Assembly: GCA_963693085.1 (NCBI GenBank)
Contig: OY856411.1
Span: 1,353,508,050 to 1,353,572,049, forward strand
Length of the DNA stretch: 64,000 nt
Source: Alisma plantago-aquatica
Lineage: Eukaryota; Streptophyta; Magnoliopsida; Alismatales; Alismataceae
Reading direction: 5' to 3'
Positions 49,001 to 60,132 of the stretch are shown here, piece after piece. The notes below the pieces were generated by a model. That model saw only the letters and a list, made by a program, of their open reading frames with translations, did no database searches and was not told the origin of the DNA. A program made the translations under genes and the position numbers. The stretch's first letter is position 1, and the number at the start of each line of letters is the position of its first letter.

Positions 49001-49839
49001 TGGTTTGGATAATTTCTTTATTTGCACATTGGGTTATGTATCCCAATTGTGTGTTATTCCAACATAGGGTGTAGATGGTGATTCATATCCCTGGGTAATT
49101 GTGTTGTGATTCCATTACTCCCCAGAAGATTATGGTAGTGATGCCATAATATACAGTTATGGTGGTGATGCCATATACCCCAAAATGTTATTATGTGGAT
49201 TATTGTTTAGTTTGCCCACATGAATAATTCTTATTATTAATTTTTATTCTCTCCTTGAGATTTTAAAGGCAAGATTTGATTAATGTGATATGTATTGTTT
49301 TCTTCATATATTCTATTTTATCTTACTATATGGAGAATTTCTTTTTGATATCCAATTGGATGTTTCTTCTTTATTCTATGGGAATCCTTGAGATTTGTTG
49401 TGCTTATTTTCTTTATATTGTCCAATCTCAATTATATGCACATACTGGCTTTGATAGATGACAATTTCCTTCTTTTTTTTTGGGGGGGTATGCTTCCAAC
49501 TCCTAGGTAGTGAGAAAGGAGAAGCTACCTAAAGTTTATCAAGGCTATCTAGGAGTTACCTTATCTACTTTTGGAGGTAGATTGAGATAGCGGGAAGAAC
49601 CTCTTCTTAATAGTTCCTCTTGTTTCCTTCTATGTACACCTTGTGTGGTGAAGAATTTTCATAGACAACCAATTGTAATAGTTAAATATATTTCTATTTT
49701 GCTGCTTCATTATTGGTTTTATGATACATGCATGTGAATGAATTGGTTATCATCCCTTTATGAAAAATTTATGATGGTTTTGATTTGTGAGGGATGTTGC
49801 CTTTTTACTTTTAGTCGGGAGTGGATCCCACTCCTTACA
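46089..49839 (+). repeat. Probable Ty3-like LTR nested in Copia remnant
   Basis: Interrupts the Copia LTR between two halves that are continuous in the relative at 62122. It begins near TGTAACATATC and ends near CTCCTTACA. U3 holds three diverged copies of a block mentioning (c/t)aacatg...gggtgaatttcac near 46660-47180. A promoter with tatataaata at 47701-47710 is followed by ctagggttttt. No clear target duplication was found, so the edges are approximate. Orientation is taken from the TATA box. Confidence 0.45.
47699..47710 (+). promoter_or_regulatory. Promoter of nested LTR
   Basis: tatatataaata followed 6-16 bases later by ctagggttttt, a telo-box-like word often found near plant transcription starts. 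The upstream 300 bases are GC-richer than the surroundings. Downstream small ORFs (47814-48209) show no family resemblance. Confidence 0.45.
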
Positions 49840-49898
49840 TAATCAGTCATTAAATTTTTGTTTATGTTTCCTTATCTATCACCCATATGTCCCTATAG

Positions 49899-49910
49899 TG
49901 GTATTACAAC
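49899..49910 (+). other. Degenerate primer binding site, tRNA-iMet
   Basis: TGGTATTACAAC, three mismatches to TGGTATCAGAGC. Identified by alignment of its flanks with 62821-62870 (cagtg before it, ttacag and tcgatatgat after it). Confidence 0.6.
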
Positions 49911-50044
49911 CACATTAATTTACAGTGTATCTAGATTTAAATCGATATGATCATATTTATTTATTGCATACTATGTGAATATTAAAATGATTAATGTGCA
50001 CATCTGATTACATATCACATAAAATCACAAATATATATATACAT

Positions 50045-50052
<8 letters not shown>

Positions 50053-50124
<72 letters not shown>
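50053..50124. repeat. (AT)36 microsatellite
   Basis: Uninterrupted AT dinucleotides preceded by an imperfect atac/atat stretch from 50031. ORFs through it in both strands are isoleucine/tyrosine artefacts. Confidence 0.97.
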
Positions 50125-50126
<2 letters not shown>

Positions 50127-50535
50127 ATGCAATTCACATGCATCACCCTAAAGTTGGTTTTGATGGTAGATGTTAGCATGGTTATGGCAAATAACACTAG
50201 ATCTGTGTTCTTGGTTGTGGTTGTTTATTTTTTTTATCTTGCTCTGCATACTGAGCCTCTATCTTCTCTTCCATATATAAAAGTATTAATTCTCTCATCC
50301 CTATACTCCCCTCAAATATAACTCTAGGTTTTTCTATTACAATGTAATATGTAGATAGGATTAGGATAGTTTATGGAAAAAAAGACGCTCTACTACAGAT
50401 GAATTGTCCGGTTCAGCTAATGAACTGATCGACTAGAGAACCAAGGAGGCCAGACGACATGAGGATGAACCGATTGACCGGTGGCCCAACCAACAGGCTG
50501 GAGGAGTCCAGACATACATTGAACCTAAGACCAGG

Positions 50536-53396
50536 TGTCACACCCACATCCCATGATTACCACTAATCAAGAGACTAGGGCATAACTTTGAGGATTATAC
50601 TTAACACAAGTTCACTCCTGATTTTTTTCCTATTATTTCAAACTCTTTGTTTTCTCACATCCAGTCACATAAACAAACTTTACAAGAGAATTAAACTTTG
50701 ATCACTCTAATACGATCTCAACATTAATGATACACATCCAAACATTCATTTAGTTTCTCACACTTTCATGTACATACTACATGATAATAAGATACATTCT
50801 CTCTTATTAAGGAAACAAAGATACAAAACATCATTTACAATTCTATCACATCTATACAAGGACCTAGAGTGATAGGGACCGACTATACTTAACTAATCTC
50901 ATACTTAACTCATGTGGTAGATCTACTCTGATGCAATGACCTTCTTCAAGTCCACGTGGTTTCCCTAAAAATTGTGAGTAGAGGGGTGAGCCTACTCGCT
51001 CAGTGAATGAGTACTTCAAACAAATAGTTTAAAGCACTTATATAATTTTAGATTTATTGTCGAGCAACTGATATCATTATAAAAACATTAAGCTTTAAAG
51101 AGTCTAATAATTGACAATCATAGATATTGCAGGATAATCTAGATATCTACAAGAGTGAACCAATATATGAATATACTTGATTGATCATAAAGAGAACTAA
51201 TAATTCAAAAACATAAAATTAATAATTGAATAATTGTGCACACTTGTTTAATCTCTCATTCATCTTATTATGCCCTGCACCCACACGAGGTGTACCACAA
51301 CATGTGAAAGAATCGCAGCAAGCTACGATCTCACTGTACAAGGCTTGGAACCATGCCCGGGTTCCTAAGCCTATCTCTTGAGTAAGACCCCGTCTACAGC
51401 AGGCCTCGGAACGTCTGCCTCTCGGCGGCTTAGAGGAGCAGCCAAATATCTCAGACTCCACCTCTCAACCTGGGTACTCAGGCGGTGAGTCAAAGCCCTC
51501 AGGCTTATTGTGCAATAGTGGACCTACTGACCACTGATCACTCAACATATAACACAGGTACCACCGGCATCCCCAGTTGGTGTTGGGTACCACATGACTG
51601 GAAGGAGTCTGCCCTACTAGTCAAGACTCCCACACCCTACTGGTGCACTCCGGCTTACCTTGATCTGGACTACCTCCAGTCGGGAAACTGTTTCGTCCTC
51701 ACAGCGCAGGCCTCATCCTGCAAGGATTCTACAGTGTTCAAGGCATCTACATGTCTAATTCACTCTTTAATTTCACAATTCAATCATCACATCAACATAT
51801 CTTTGTTCAACTTTGTAAATTGTTCATTTCATAAACCATCTGATAACATTACTACAACTGAACTGTTCAGCATCACCACATCTCAAACTGAGAAACATTG
51901 ATATCACAATACTTGTTTCACTGAATAGTGTAATGAATTGAACTAGGGTTTCCATTCTCTTACTGATATATCAAACCAACATTGATATCATCAGATGAAA
52001 TCCAAGATCTTATTTAACATATATATAATATGCACATAAATAAAACAATCATTCGTAACCAAGGAGATTCAACTAGGCAAACTTCTTTATCCAATTATAC
52101 AACAATTTCAGTTATAACCAAAAATCTTAGATTTCAGTATAATCATGTAACTTCTACCATAAATTTAAGAATTCTCATTTATATGGATTGCAATAATTTC
52201 TAATGTGATTTCATAATATGAAATTCATCACAACAGAGGAATAATCCATATCATATCATCTTGCAAAGCTAGATAAAAAAGGCAACTTAAGGTTTGTACT
52301 CACATACTAAACAATTGAAGATTATTGATAATTTAACTCATTTTCATGAAATCTACTATTTAAAGGAAGTTCCCACTCACCCTAAGGTGTGAAAACAACT
52401 TAAAAACACAACTCATCTCTGAAACTCTCGAATCCATATCAGAACTTTAGCAAAATTAACAGTTTCTTCTTCCTTTCAACCCTAAATGAGATCTGTTGTA
52501 GGTACAAGACAAAGGTCAGAGGTTAACCCAACCTAAAATTCGTTGGACCAAGGATTCCAAGCAAGGAGAAACAAGGAGGAGGAAGAATCGATGGATAAAA
52601 CTACTTACCAAGTCGAATCTATAGAAACCCTTTTGGGTTTCCACCGTTCTTCACGTTCTTCCCCAAGAATCACCCAAAAAATTTCCCTCCAGGTTACCCT
52701 CTCATTAAGAAAGGTATTTGAGATGATAGGGGATCGAATCATGATTCCAACACACTTTGTTTCGATAAAAACGGATAAGTATTTCTTGAGATATGATCGT
52801 TTTATGATTTCTTGTCCTGGGCGGCGACCGCCGCGATCGCGGTGTCGACGCAGCATCGGTCACGGTCATAGCATCGTGGGTCATGGTGTCGATGTAGCAT
52901 CACAGTCAGAGTGTCGACACAGCATTGGTCACAGTCCTAGCATCGCGGGTCGCGGTGTTGACACAGTGTCGCGGTCGCGGTGTTGACACAGCGTCGCGGG
53001 TCATGGTGCTCTGTATATGTTTACTAAAAAGGGCATAACTCTCTCATTTTAACTCCGATTTGGTTCATTATTTTTTTGTTGGATTCATAATTAAATTATA
53101 TAAAATCTTACAGTATTAATTTTATAATATTCTCTAATTAAAAATCAAATTTTAATTATTTCCTCTAATGTCATTAACTCTCTTCTTGCACACATGTATG
53201 GGTTAATGATATATTAAATCCAACTCAGATCTTTATAGTATCCTTAAGTTATGATTATGAGTTTCCCAAATAAGTATTTAAGGTTACCAAAGTTAATATA
53301 AATCACAACATAGAATATTACTAACAAAACATGATAAGCATTAAGATTGTCTTAAAACTCGAGGATTACCAGCAAAGCTAGGAACGGGTTGTAACA
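50536..53396 (-). repeat. 3' LTR of chromovirus derivative, 2.86 kb
   Basis: On the minus strand starts TGTTACAACCCGTTCC (53396) and ends GGGTGTGACA (50536). U3 contains a GC-rich array of gtcgcggt/gtgtcgacacagc words at about 52820-53010. A TATA-like CCTTTAAATAG lies at 52355-52365. The U5 part, from 51240 to 51720, is GC-richer and also present at 61050-61490. Confidence 0.88.
52820..53010. repeat. GTCGCGG/GTGTCGACAC array in U3
   Basis: About eight overlapping words built from tcgcggtcgcggtgt and cgacacagca in 190 bases, the most CpG-rich spot of the window. It lies some 450 bases upstream of the TATA-like site. Confidence 0.75.
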
Positions 53397-53399
53397 ATT

Positions 53400-53600
53400 C
53401 TCCGCCTCTAATAAAAATTTTGTCTCAAAATTTCTAAAAGATGTAAAGATACTTATTAAACATCTCCAATTCTACTTCCCAAGTAACTTCTTCTATACAT
53501 GATTCCACCAAAAAACATTTACTAGGGGTATCTCTCTCCTTTTAAGCTTTCAAATACTATGGTGTAGAATTTTATTTTCAACATTGATTCATTTGTTCCT
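53400..53600 (-). pseudogene. Relic of chromodomain/integrase C-terminus
   Basis: Minus-strand translation in two frames gives K-L-K-R-R-E-I-P-L-V-N-V-F-W-W, then E-E-V-T-W-E-V-E-L-E-M, then an F-E-T-K-F-L-L-like end before the purine tract. This is the same order as the intact-looking chromodomain end at 555-740 (K-K-L-K-R-K...V-L-W-H-H, E-E-A-K-W-E, F-G-D-E-I-L-L). At least two frameshifts or stops. Confidence 0.65.
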
Positions 53601-56600
53601 CTTCAAATAACAACTTTTAAAAGATATCAAATGTGTGAAACATAATTTCTCATCTCATCATCACATGGTACTATTGACTTACCATTCATGAGACCACACT
53701 ACTCATCATACTATCATAGTATATAAACCCTTTTCACAATATCACAGGGTATCAACCCTTATCAACACAAGAGCATTACACCTCATCCAACACTCAACCA
53801 TGCCCAAAGGTCATTAATACCATCATACTATTCCCTACAAGATCATCGTTATTTTTTTGCATGCCCTATAAAAAGGCTCAACAACATCACTTACATATAA
53901 TATACCGGATCAATGCAATATTGCATTAATGAGCTAGGAGATATTCATAAACAATCATAGCAGGGTTATATTAATAGTAATAACATTCCTTTATTACATA
54001 AACATGCATGGAATCTAGATATGATTAACCCTCATCATATTCATAATGCACATGTTTAGTATAATAAAGTATCAACCATGTGGCTATGATAACCACCAAT
54101 TAACACATTAAGGTTATGATCATATTAAGGAGGTTATTTCACCATCATGCCATCATATAAGAATGTTAAACATGAATAATCATCTTTATCTATTTGTATT
54201 AGAATTAGGTTCAACAAGATAAAGTATACTAATGTTACTAATCAACACTTATACCCAAACCCTTACTCACGACATCCCCATTGGATCATGGATGAATAAG
54301 GTGAAGCATCACCATCACATTCCATACTATTCTCAAGTATGAATCCACACATAAATCAAGGTGTAACCATTTGGTTATAGCATACTAGTGTTTCAACAAC
54401 AATAACAGAGTACTCCATGATTGTATTAGTCATTCAAGGACTATTCATGCCCAATAACCATCACTTAGTTATATTAAAGCTAGGTATAATAAGCTCTACC
54501 TCATTAGGGTTACATATCAATACAATATGGTTATCATACCTTCTATTCATATGAGTGAATAGGTAAGACTACCTTATTTAGGATAGCCCTCCATCTGTTC
54601 CATCATCATTCAACCTATATCACCATACCATAAATGTACAACACTAAGATGGATTACTGGTATGAATGACTACAACTATCAGACACCTTTAATTAACATA
54701 TTGCTTGCACATGTACACTGAAATCATACATATAATAAATTTACATCCTTTCATATACCTTCAACAAATCATACTTCTAAAAATAAATTTGCGTATTACT
54801 AAAAGCCATTGTTTTCTCTTATTGTTCTACTCATTCATTACTACTTACTTCTTTTTTACTTATCCTTCTCATTTTGATCATATAGAATAAACATCCCTAA
54901 AATTGAAACATACACGGTACAAATAGAGTATTCATCATTCTTTCTATCACTGCAAGAATTTATTTTATATCGCACTTCACTCATATTGTATTTCTCCTTT
55001 TGTTCAAAACACACCTCTTGTATTTCATATCTATTTCTTATCCTTTTCTCTGATTCATTTCCATATTGTTTATCTACCTTTCAGATTAGCTACCTTTAAA
55101 CCCTAGATTACTATCAGTGCTAGTTTACTTCTCATAGTGCAAATTTCATGATCTTATTTTATAGAGATGCCAGTATTCAAGGTCAAATCACTAGTGACAA
55201 CCCTTGAACTACTACAACTCTAACATTCTACGATTTGGCCCTTATCAGTAACATGACGTTATTATGGTGTGACTTTGCTCCCTTAATTTGAAAGTCAAAC
55301 TTTGGATCTCACAAGTTTTAATAATGTATTCCTTATCTTATCAATTGGATTTCCTTTCTCTTACTTGGTCATTCAGATAGATTACATTCTCAATTTACCC
55401 TACTAGGTTTCATCATCATATTGTGTATCACTATTACATTCACTAGATGTCTCTATCATGGTGGTTATGAATCAGATATGATTCATTTTCTTATCACTTC
55501 ATTCCCACCTTGCACTCATTAAGGAAGATATGAAAGAGAAGATGATTCTAAGACTTAGAATTCTTATCTTCAAACATTCCCTTAATACATTTCTCGTATG
55601 TAGGTTTAATTGGTTATCAATAAGGATATTTGACTAATTAGCACTTGCTTGAATCTCACAACCTCTTTCTATTATAATCTATATTACTCCATCATGTTTC
55701 AAACCCTTCCTTACCTTCCATAATACTCTTACCATATACTACTCTTCCTCCTGTCATCTTTAACTTCTACCTTTCTCTTATGATCATGTTGCTTATTCAT
55801 GTGTATGATCATGTATACCATGTTGCACATATTTCTTTTTATCCTTCTGCTAATGTGAATTTGAAATTCTAAATCAATATTCTCTCTACTAGTTTCACCT
55901 CATGTTTGATATATTACATATCATTCATTTTAAATCAAAAAGCTCATGCATGGGTCAAACTTAGTTTCTATTTCAATCAAGTTTTTCCTTCTTGAATATA
56001 GTCTACCTTTGTATGACTTGTTCATTTGTTAAGCTACACTTTTGTTCTGCTTTTAGAAACTAGTTTGTTGTTCTATAGAGACTTGGAATCCAAAGGTAGC
56101 GAGGATGAATGTATTAAACTTCATAATAAATGTATACATTCCATGCTCTCAATTATATCATAACCCTCATTCCTTAATCAAGATCATCATTTCTAACATT
56201 TCCCTTTGTTTCAACTAAGTTTGTTATCCTAGTCTTATGATTTACATGTTCATCTAATTCTCTTCACTTTCATTCTTCTAAAATTCACTTCTATGTACTT
56301 ATCGTATACTTAACTCTTTTCTTCTATTTTTCCCTTTGCTTTAGAGTACATAAAAACATTGTACTTGATTATATAATCCATTCCTCATGATTGGTTCTTA
56401 CTATCTTGAACCTTACATACTTTTCTCATATCTTCTCCATATTTCATATTTAGAGTTCATATAATACTAATCATTAAACTTAATCTGAACCTTATGTCCT
56501 ATTCCTTTTTTCTCAATTAAGGGTTTCTCATATGAGGCCCCAAAGTTGGATCTTAGATATTAATTCCAACTGATTCTTAGCTATTCTAATCTTACCCATA

Positions 56601-57285
56601 TGTTTCAACATCTAAGTGTATGTGCATTCTCACTATGATGTGTGTCTAATTTATGCAGATTCTACTCTTATTATATTTTTAATAGGAGTTATTAGATCCT
56701 AGTAATGCATCCTTCCAGCCAGACCAGGCCAAACCTGCAGTCCCGAAGCCAAGAGCTACTCAAGATTAACTAACACCTATTAATCTCAAACATGTGGAAA
56801 GAATATCCACTAAAGGTAAATTCATTTAAACATAACTTCTGGTCTACTTGATACAAAGAATATAAACAATAACTGAATCACTTCATGATACACAACAATA
56901 TAAAAGAACCATATATATTCTACAACTGATAATCTAAATTCATACATATAAGAGCATTTCTATTGATCTCCAATCAAAGAAGCAATGTAAAGCAAGAGTT
57001 GTATCACATTCTATGTTTAATCTCTTACTCCTTCATTACTTTCTAATCTCCTAACCCTAAGATTTCTAGGGTTTCTCTCTAGCCCATCCTTCCTCTGCAT
57101 ACCTAGCCAGGGCATCCAGAGAAGAATAGACAGAGTAGCTTGATATTGGTCAACCTAAGTATTCAGATACCGGGCCAAGGTATCCAAATTCCCAGACATC
57201 CCAGAGCTATAGACACATCACCTCCTATTTTCCACACTTATAACTCTAACTTTCTATCCTAATGGTCCCTGATGACTCAGCCTAA
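53601..57285. other. Non-coding internal region of chromovirus derivative
   Basis: 3.7 kb of AT-rich sequence, no ORF above 62 codons and no gag or RT motif on the minus strand that I can see. Either pol was replaced (LARD-like) or it has decayed beyond recognition. Confidence 0.6.
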
Positions 57286-57297
57286 GCTATGATACCA
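57286..57297 (-). other. Primer binding site, tRNA-iMet, one mismatch
   Basis: Minus strand TGGTATCATAGC versus TGGTATCAGAGC, six bases from the LTR edge at 57304. Confidence 0.85.
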
Positions 57298-58598
57298 AAA
57301 TATTGTCACACCTGCATCTCGTGATTACCACTAATCAAGAGATTAGGGCATAACTGTGAGGATTATACTTAATACAAGTTCACTCCTAATTTTTTTTCCT
57401 TTTATTTCAAACTTTTTGTTTTCTCGCATCCAATCACATAAACAAACTTTATAAGAGAATTAAACTTTGCTCACTCTAATATGATCTCAACATTAATGAT
57501 ACATATCCATACATTCATTCAATTTCTCACACTTCCATGTGCATACTACATGATAATTAGATACATTCTCTCTTATTAAGGAAACAAAGATACAAAACAT
57601 CATTTACAATTCTCTCACATCTATACAAGGAACTAGAGTGATAGGGACCGACTGAACTTAACTAATCTCATACTTAACTCATGTGGTAGATCTACTCTAA
57701 TGAATTGACCTTGTTCAAGTCCACGTCTTTTCCCTACAAATTGTGAGTAGAGGGGTGAGCCTACTCACTTAGTGAATGAGAACTTCAAAGAAACAATTTA
57801 AAGCATTTATATAATTATAGATATATTGTCGAGAAATTAATATCAATTATAACAACAATAAGCTTTAAAGAGTCTAATCATTGACAATCATAGATATTGC
57901 AGGATACTCTAGATATCTATAATAGTGAACCAATATATAAATATGTTTGATTGATCATAAAGAAAACTAATAATTCAGAAACATTTAATGAATAATTGAA
58001 TAACTGCACACACTTGTTTAACCTCTCATTCATCTTATTATGCACTGAACCCACATGAGGTGTAACATCCCAATTTCACAAAACTGAGCGAAAGCATATA
58101 TACATTGGGATGTCACAAAAATGATAATCATTGCATAAAAATAGAGTTTGATAAACCAACACAGGATACATAATTTGCAATTCTCATGTATTACGTTCCA
58201 CAACATAAAACATAAACTTCAAACTAAACTAAACTAGTATATAATCTCAACACTAGTTGAAAAACTAAATTAAACTCCATATGATAGTTGGCACCCCCAC
58301 TAGGTCTAAACTATTCGTTTGTCCTTGAGATGTATGATCCTTGTTTAAGCTCCTCCCTTATTCTCTCCTCCTGTAGACATCGTGTCCCCAGCCATGGATT
58401 CAAAATGGAAAACATGTTAGAGTAAGCGGCATTGAGTATTGTTATAATAACATAATAACTGTAAATAAGAAAAAAAATCATAAAAGTAACTGAACAATAA
58501 AACTTGATTTCACATAATATGCTCTTAATTGGTTAATTATAATGTCTTTTACTCTTATGCACCAATTGTGCTCATAAGGCACGTAGGCTCAAATTGAT

Positions 58599-58742
58599 GT
58601 TCCACTTGAACTCATGATTTGCACCAAAGTGCAATAACTATGCTCCACTTGAGCTCATGATTTGCACCGGAGTGCCATACTGTTCCATTTGAACTCATGA
58701 ATTTCACATAAGTTCCATAATGTTCCATTTGAACTCATACGG
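58599..58742. repeat. 40-43 bp tandem array in solo LTR
   Basis: About 3.5 units starting near 58599, 58642, 58682 and 58722, each gttccacttgaactcatg or a close variant. It occupies the same relative place in the LTR as the 57 bp array at 40862-41110. Confidence 0.8.
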
Positions 58743-60120
58743 CCCGAGGGCTTGAAATTAACATAATGAGGACCAATAATGCAACTAATTACATGATTCC
58801 TCATTAACTTGACATAATGATCATTTACTTGGATTTAACATGAACATGACATAGATTCTTGAAATAGAAAATTTAAAATATAAGGATCAAATGATAACTT
58901 TTGGAAACATTTACTTAAGACTCTCTGAAAATTTAATACATAGTTATCATATGGTTTAACTTGATCATCATGATACAATAATCTTAATGCGATTGAAAAC
59001 CATTAATTAAATACTCAAAGTGCATGGACCCGCTTACCTTTATTGGAGCAAACCCTAATTTAGTCTCCCAAATTCTGAGTCACTCCTATATTCTTGAAAT
59101 CATATAATTTATATTAATCACCATCATCATTACACCCTAAACCCTAATTTAAGCCTTCTATGGAAACGAGATATGATCTTATAGAACTAAGGTTTGAAAA
59201 CACTGATATCAGGTTCCTTGTTGGAAAACCTTTCCAATGACTATTTTTGGGTATTTTTCTAATAAACGGTTCATTTATTGTGAATTTTGGATAAACTGGC
59301 CAATCGAAAATGTAGAAAAGCCACGTGTGCTTAATTATCCAAACCGACGACCCAACCCGGAGCCTCCATGTGTGGCGAGACTCCTCTGACCAAAACACGT
59401 TGGCCGCTTCAACTAGCGCGTCGAAAGACGAAACTGCCCATGATTGAATTTGCAACAAGGCTGTAAGAACGCGGGGCAAAACAGACACATTGCCCCATGG
59501 GATCTTCGTTCTCAAGCTGAAGGTGAAGAACAACAATGACAGAAAGGGGGCCTCAAGAGGAACGATGCAAATCAGCAAAGCAAAACTGGGATCTTGCCCC
59601 TTTCATGGAGAACCGTGGTGTTGGGCACCCCTACGGCCCGCGGCCGAACACAAAGAACTAGGAAGCAACACCTATGGTGGTCTAAAAGCTAGGGAACCCA
59701 TGTCATCAAGGAAGAGTAGGGGAAGGACTGAGAATGGTCTAAAAACCTGAGAAAACCAACGCGTGAGACAAGGGCAGAGTTCTGGGCAAACTCGACATCA
59801 CCAAGAAGAGCTAGAAACACCGAAATCAAGCGACACGGTGTTTGGGAAACCAAAATTAGCGGCGAGATCTGAAACAAGGTGAAAAAAGAGGGGATTTCTA
59901 GTTACCTCCAATTCGAGTGAAATGAAGAGTGAGGAACCTTCAGCAGGTCACCCTGAGTTGCGTCGACAAGCAAGTAGGGTCCCATATGCCCTGTGCTCTC
60001 ACCTCAGGTCACCGTCAAAGTGGAGGGAGAGATAGAGTTCGGAAGTAGTGTTGGGGAGATATCTAGGGGAAAGCGACGATAGGGTTCAGTTCGTGGACAC
60101 CACGTGATCATTTTTGAAGG

Positions 60121-60132
60121 GATATATATAGG
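60121..60132 (-). promoter_or_regulatory. LTR TATA box of 3 kb solo LTR
   Basis: CCTATATATATC on the minus strand, about 0.9 kb inside the LTR. GC-rich sequence flanks it on both sides. Confidence 0.6.

Larger units (their letters stand above)
44649..50535 (+). mobile_element. Old Copia-type (Angela/Tork-like) remnant split by a Ty3-like LTR
   Basis: Parts resemble the better-preserved Copia element at 62122 onward. 45750-45880 matches 62440-62520 (acaactccttcccgttggct word). A degenerate primer site lies at 49899-49910, and 49925-50310 matches the leader at 62870-63480, including the ctgagcctc block. Between them, about 46089-49839, is foreign LTR-like DNA. U3 near 45150-45510 carries repeated gaccagtt/cgaccagtcg words, and a TATA-like cctatacatagagg lies near 45588. 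No gag or pol can be read. The left limit and LTR start are uncertain. Confidence 0.55.

Noticed and set aside
49994..50197. Two overlapping ORFs of 60 codons on opposite strands
   Set aside because: Both translate the AT microsatellite (Ile-Tyr repeats).
51485..51901. 138-codon ORF, with a relative at 61230-61607
   Set aside because: The similarity between the two reflects LTR duplication; the product has no known domain and the reading frame is not protected from indels.
59144..59578. 144-codon minus-strand ORF
   Set aside because: Inside the leader part of a solo LTR, no recognisable domain, not seen in other LTRs here; chance ORF in a GC-richer stretch.
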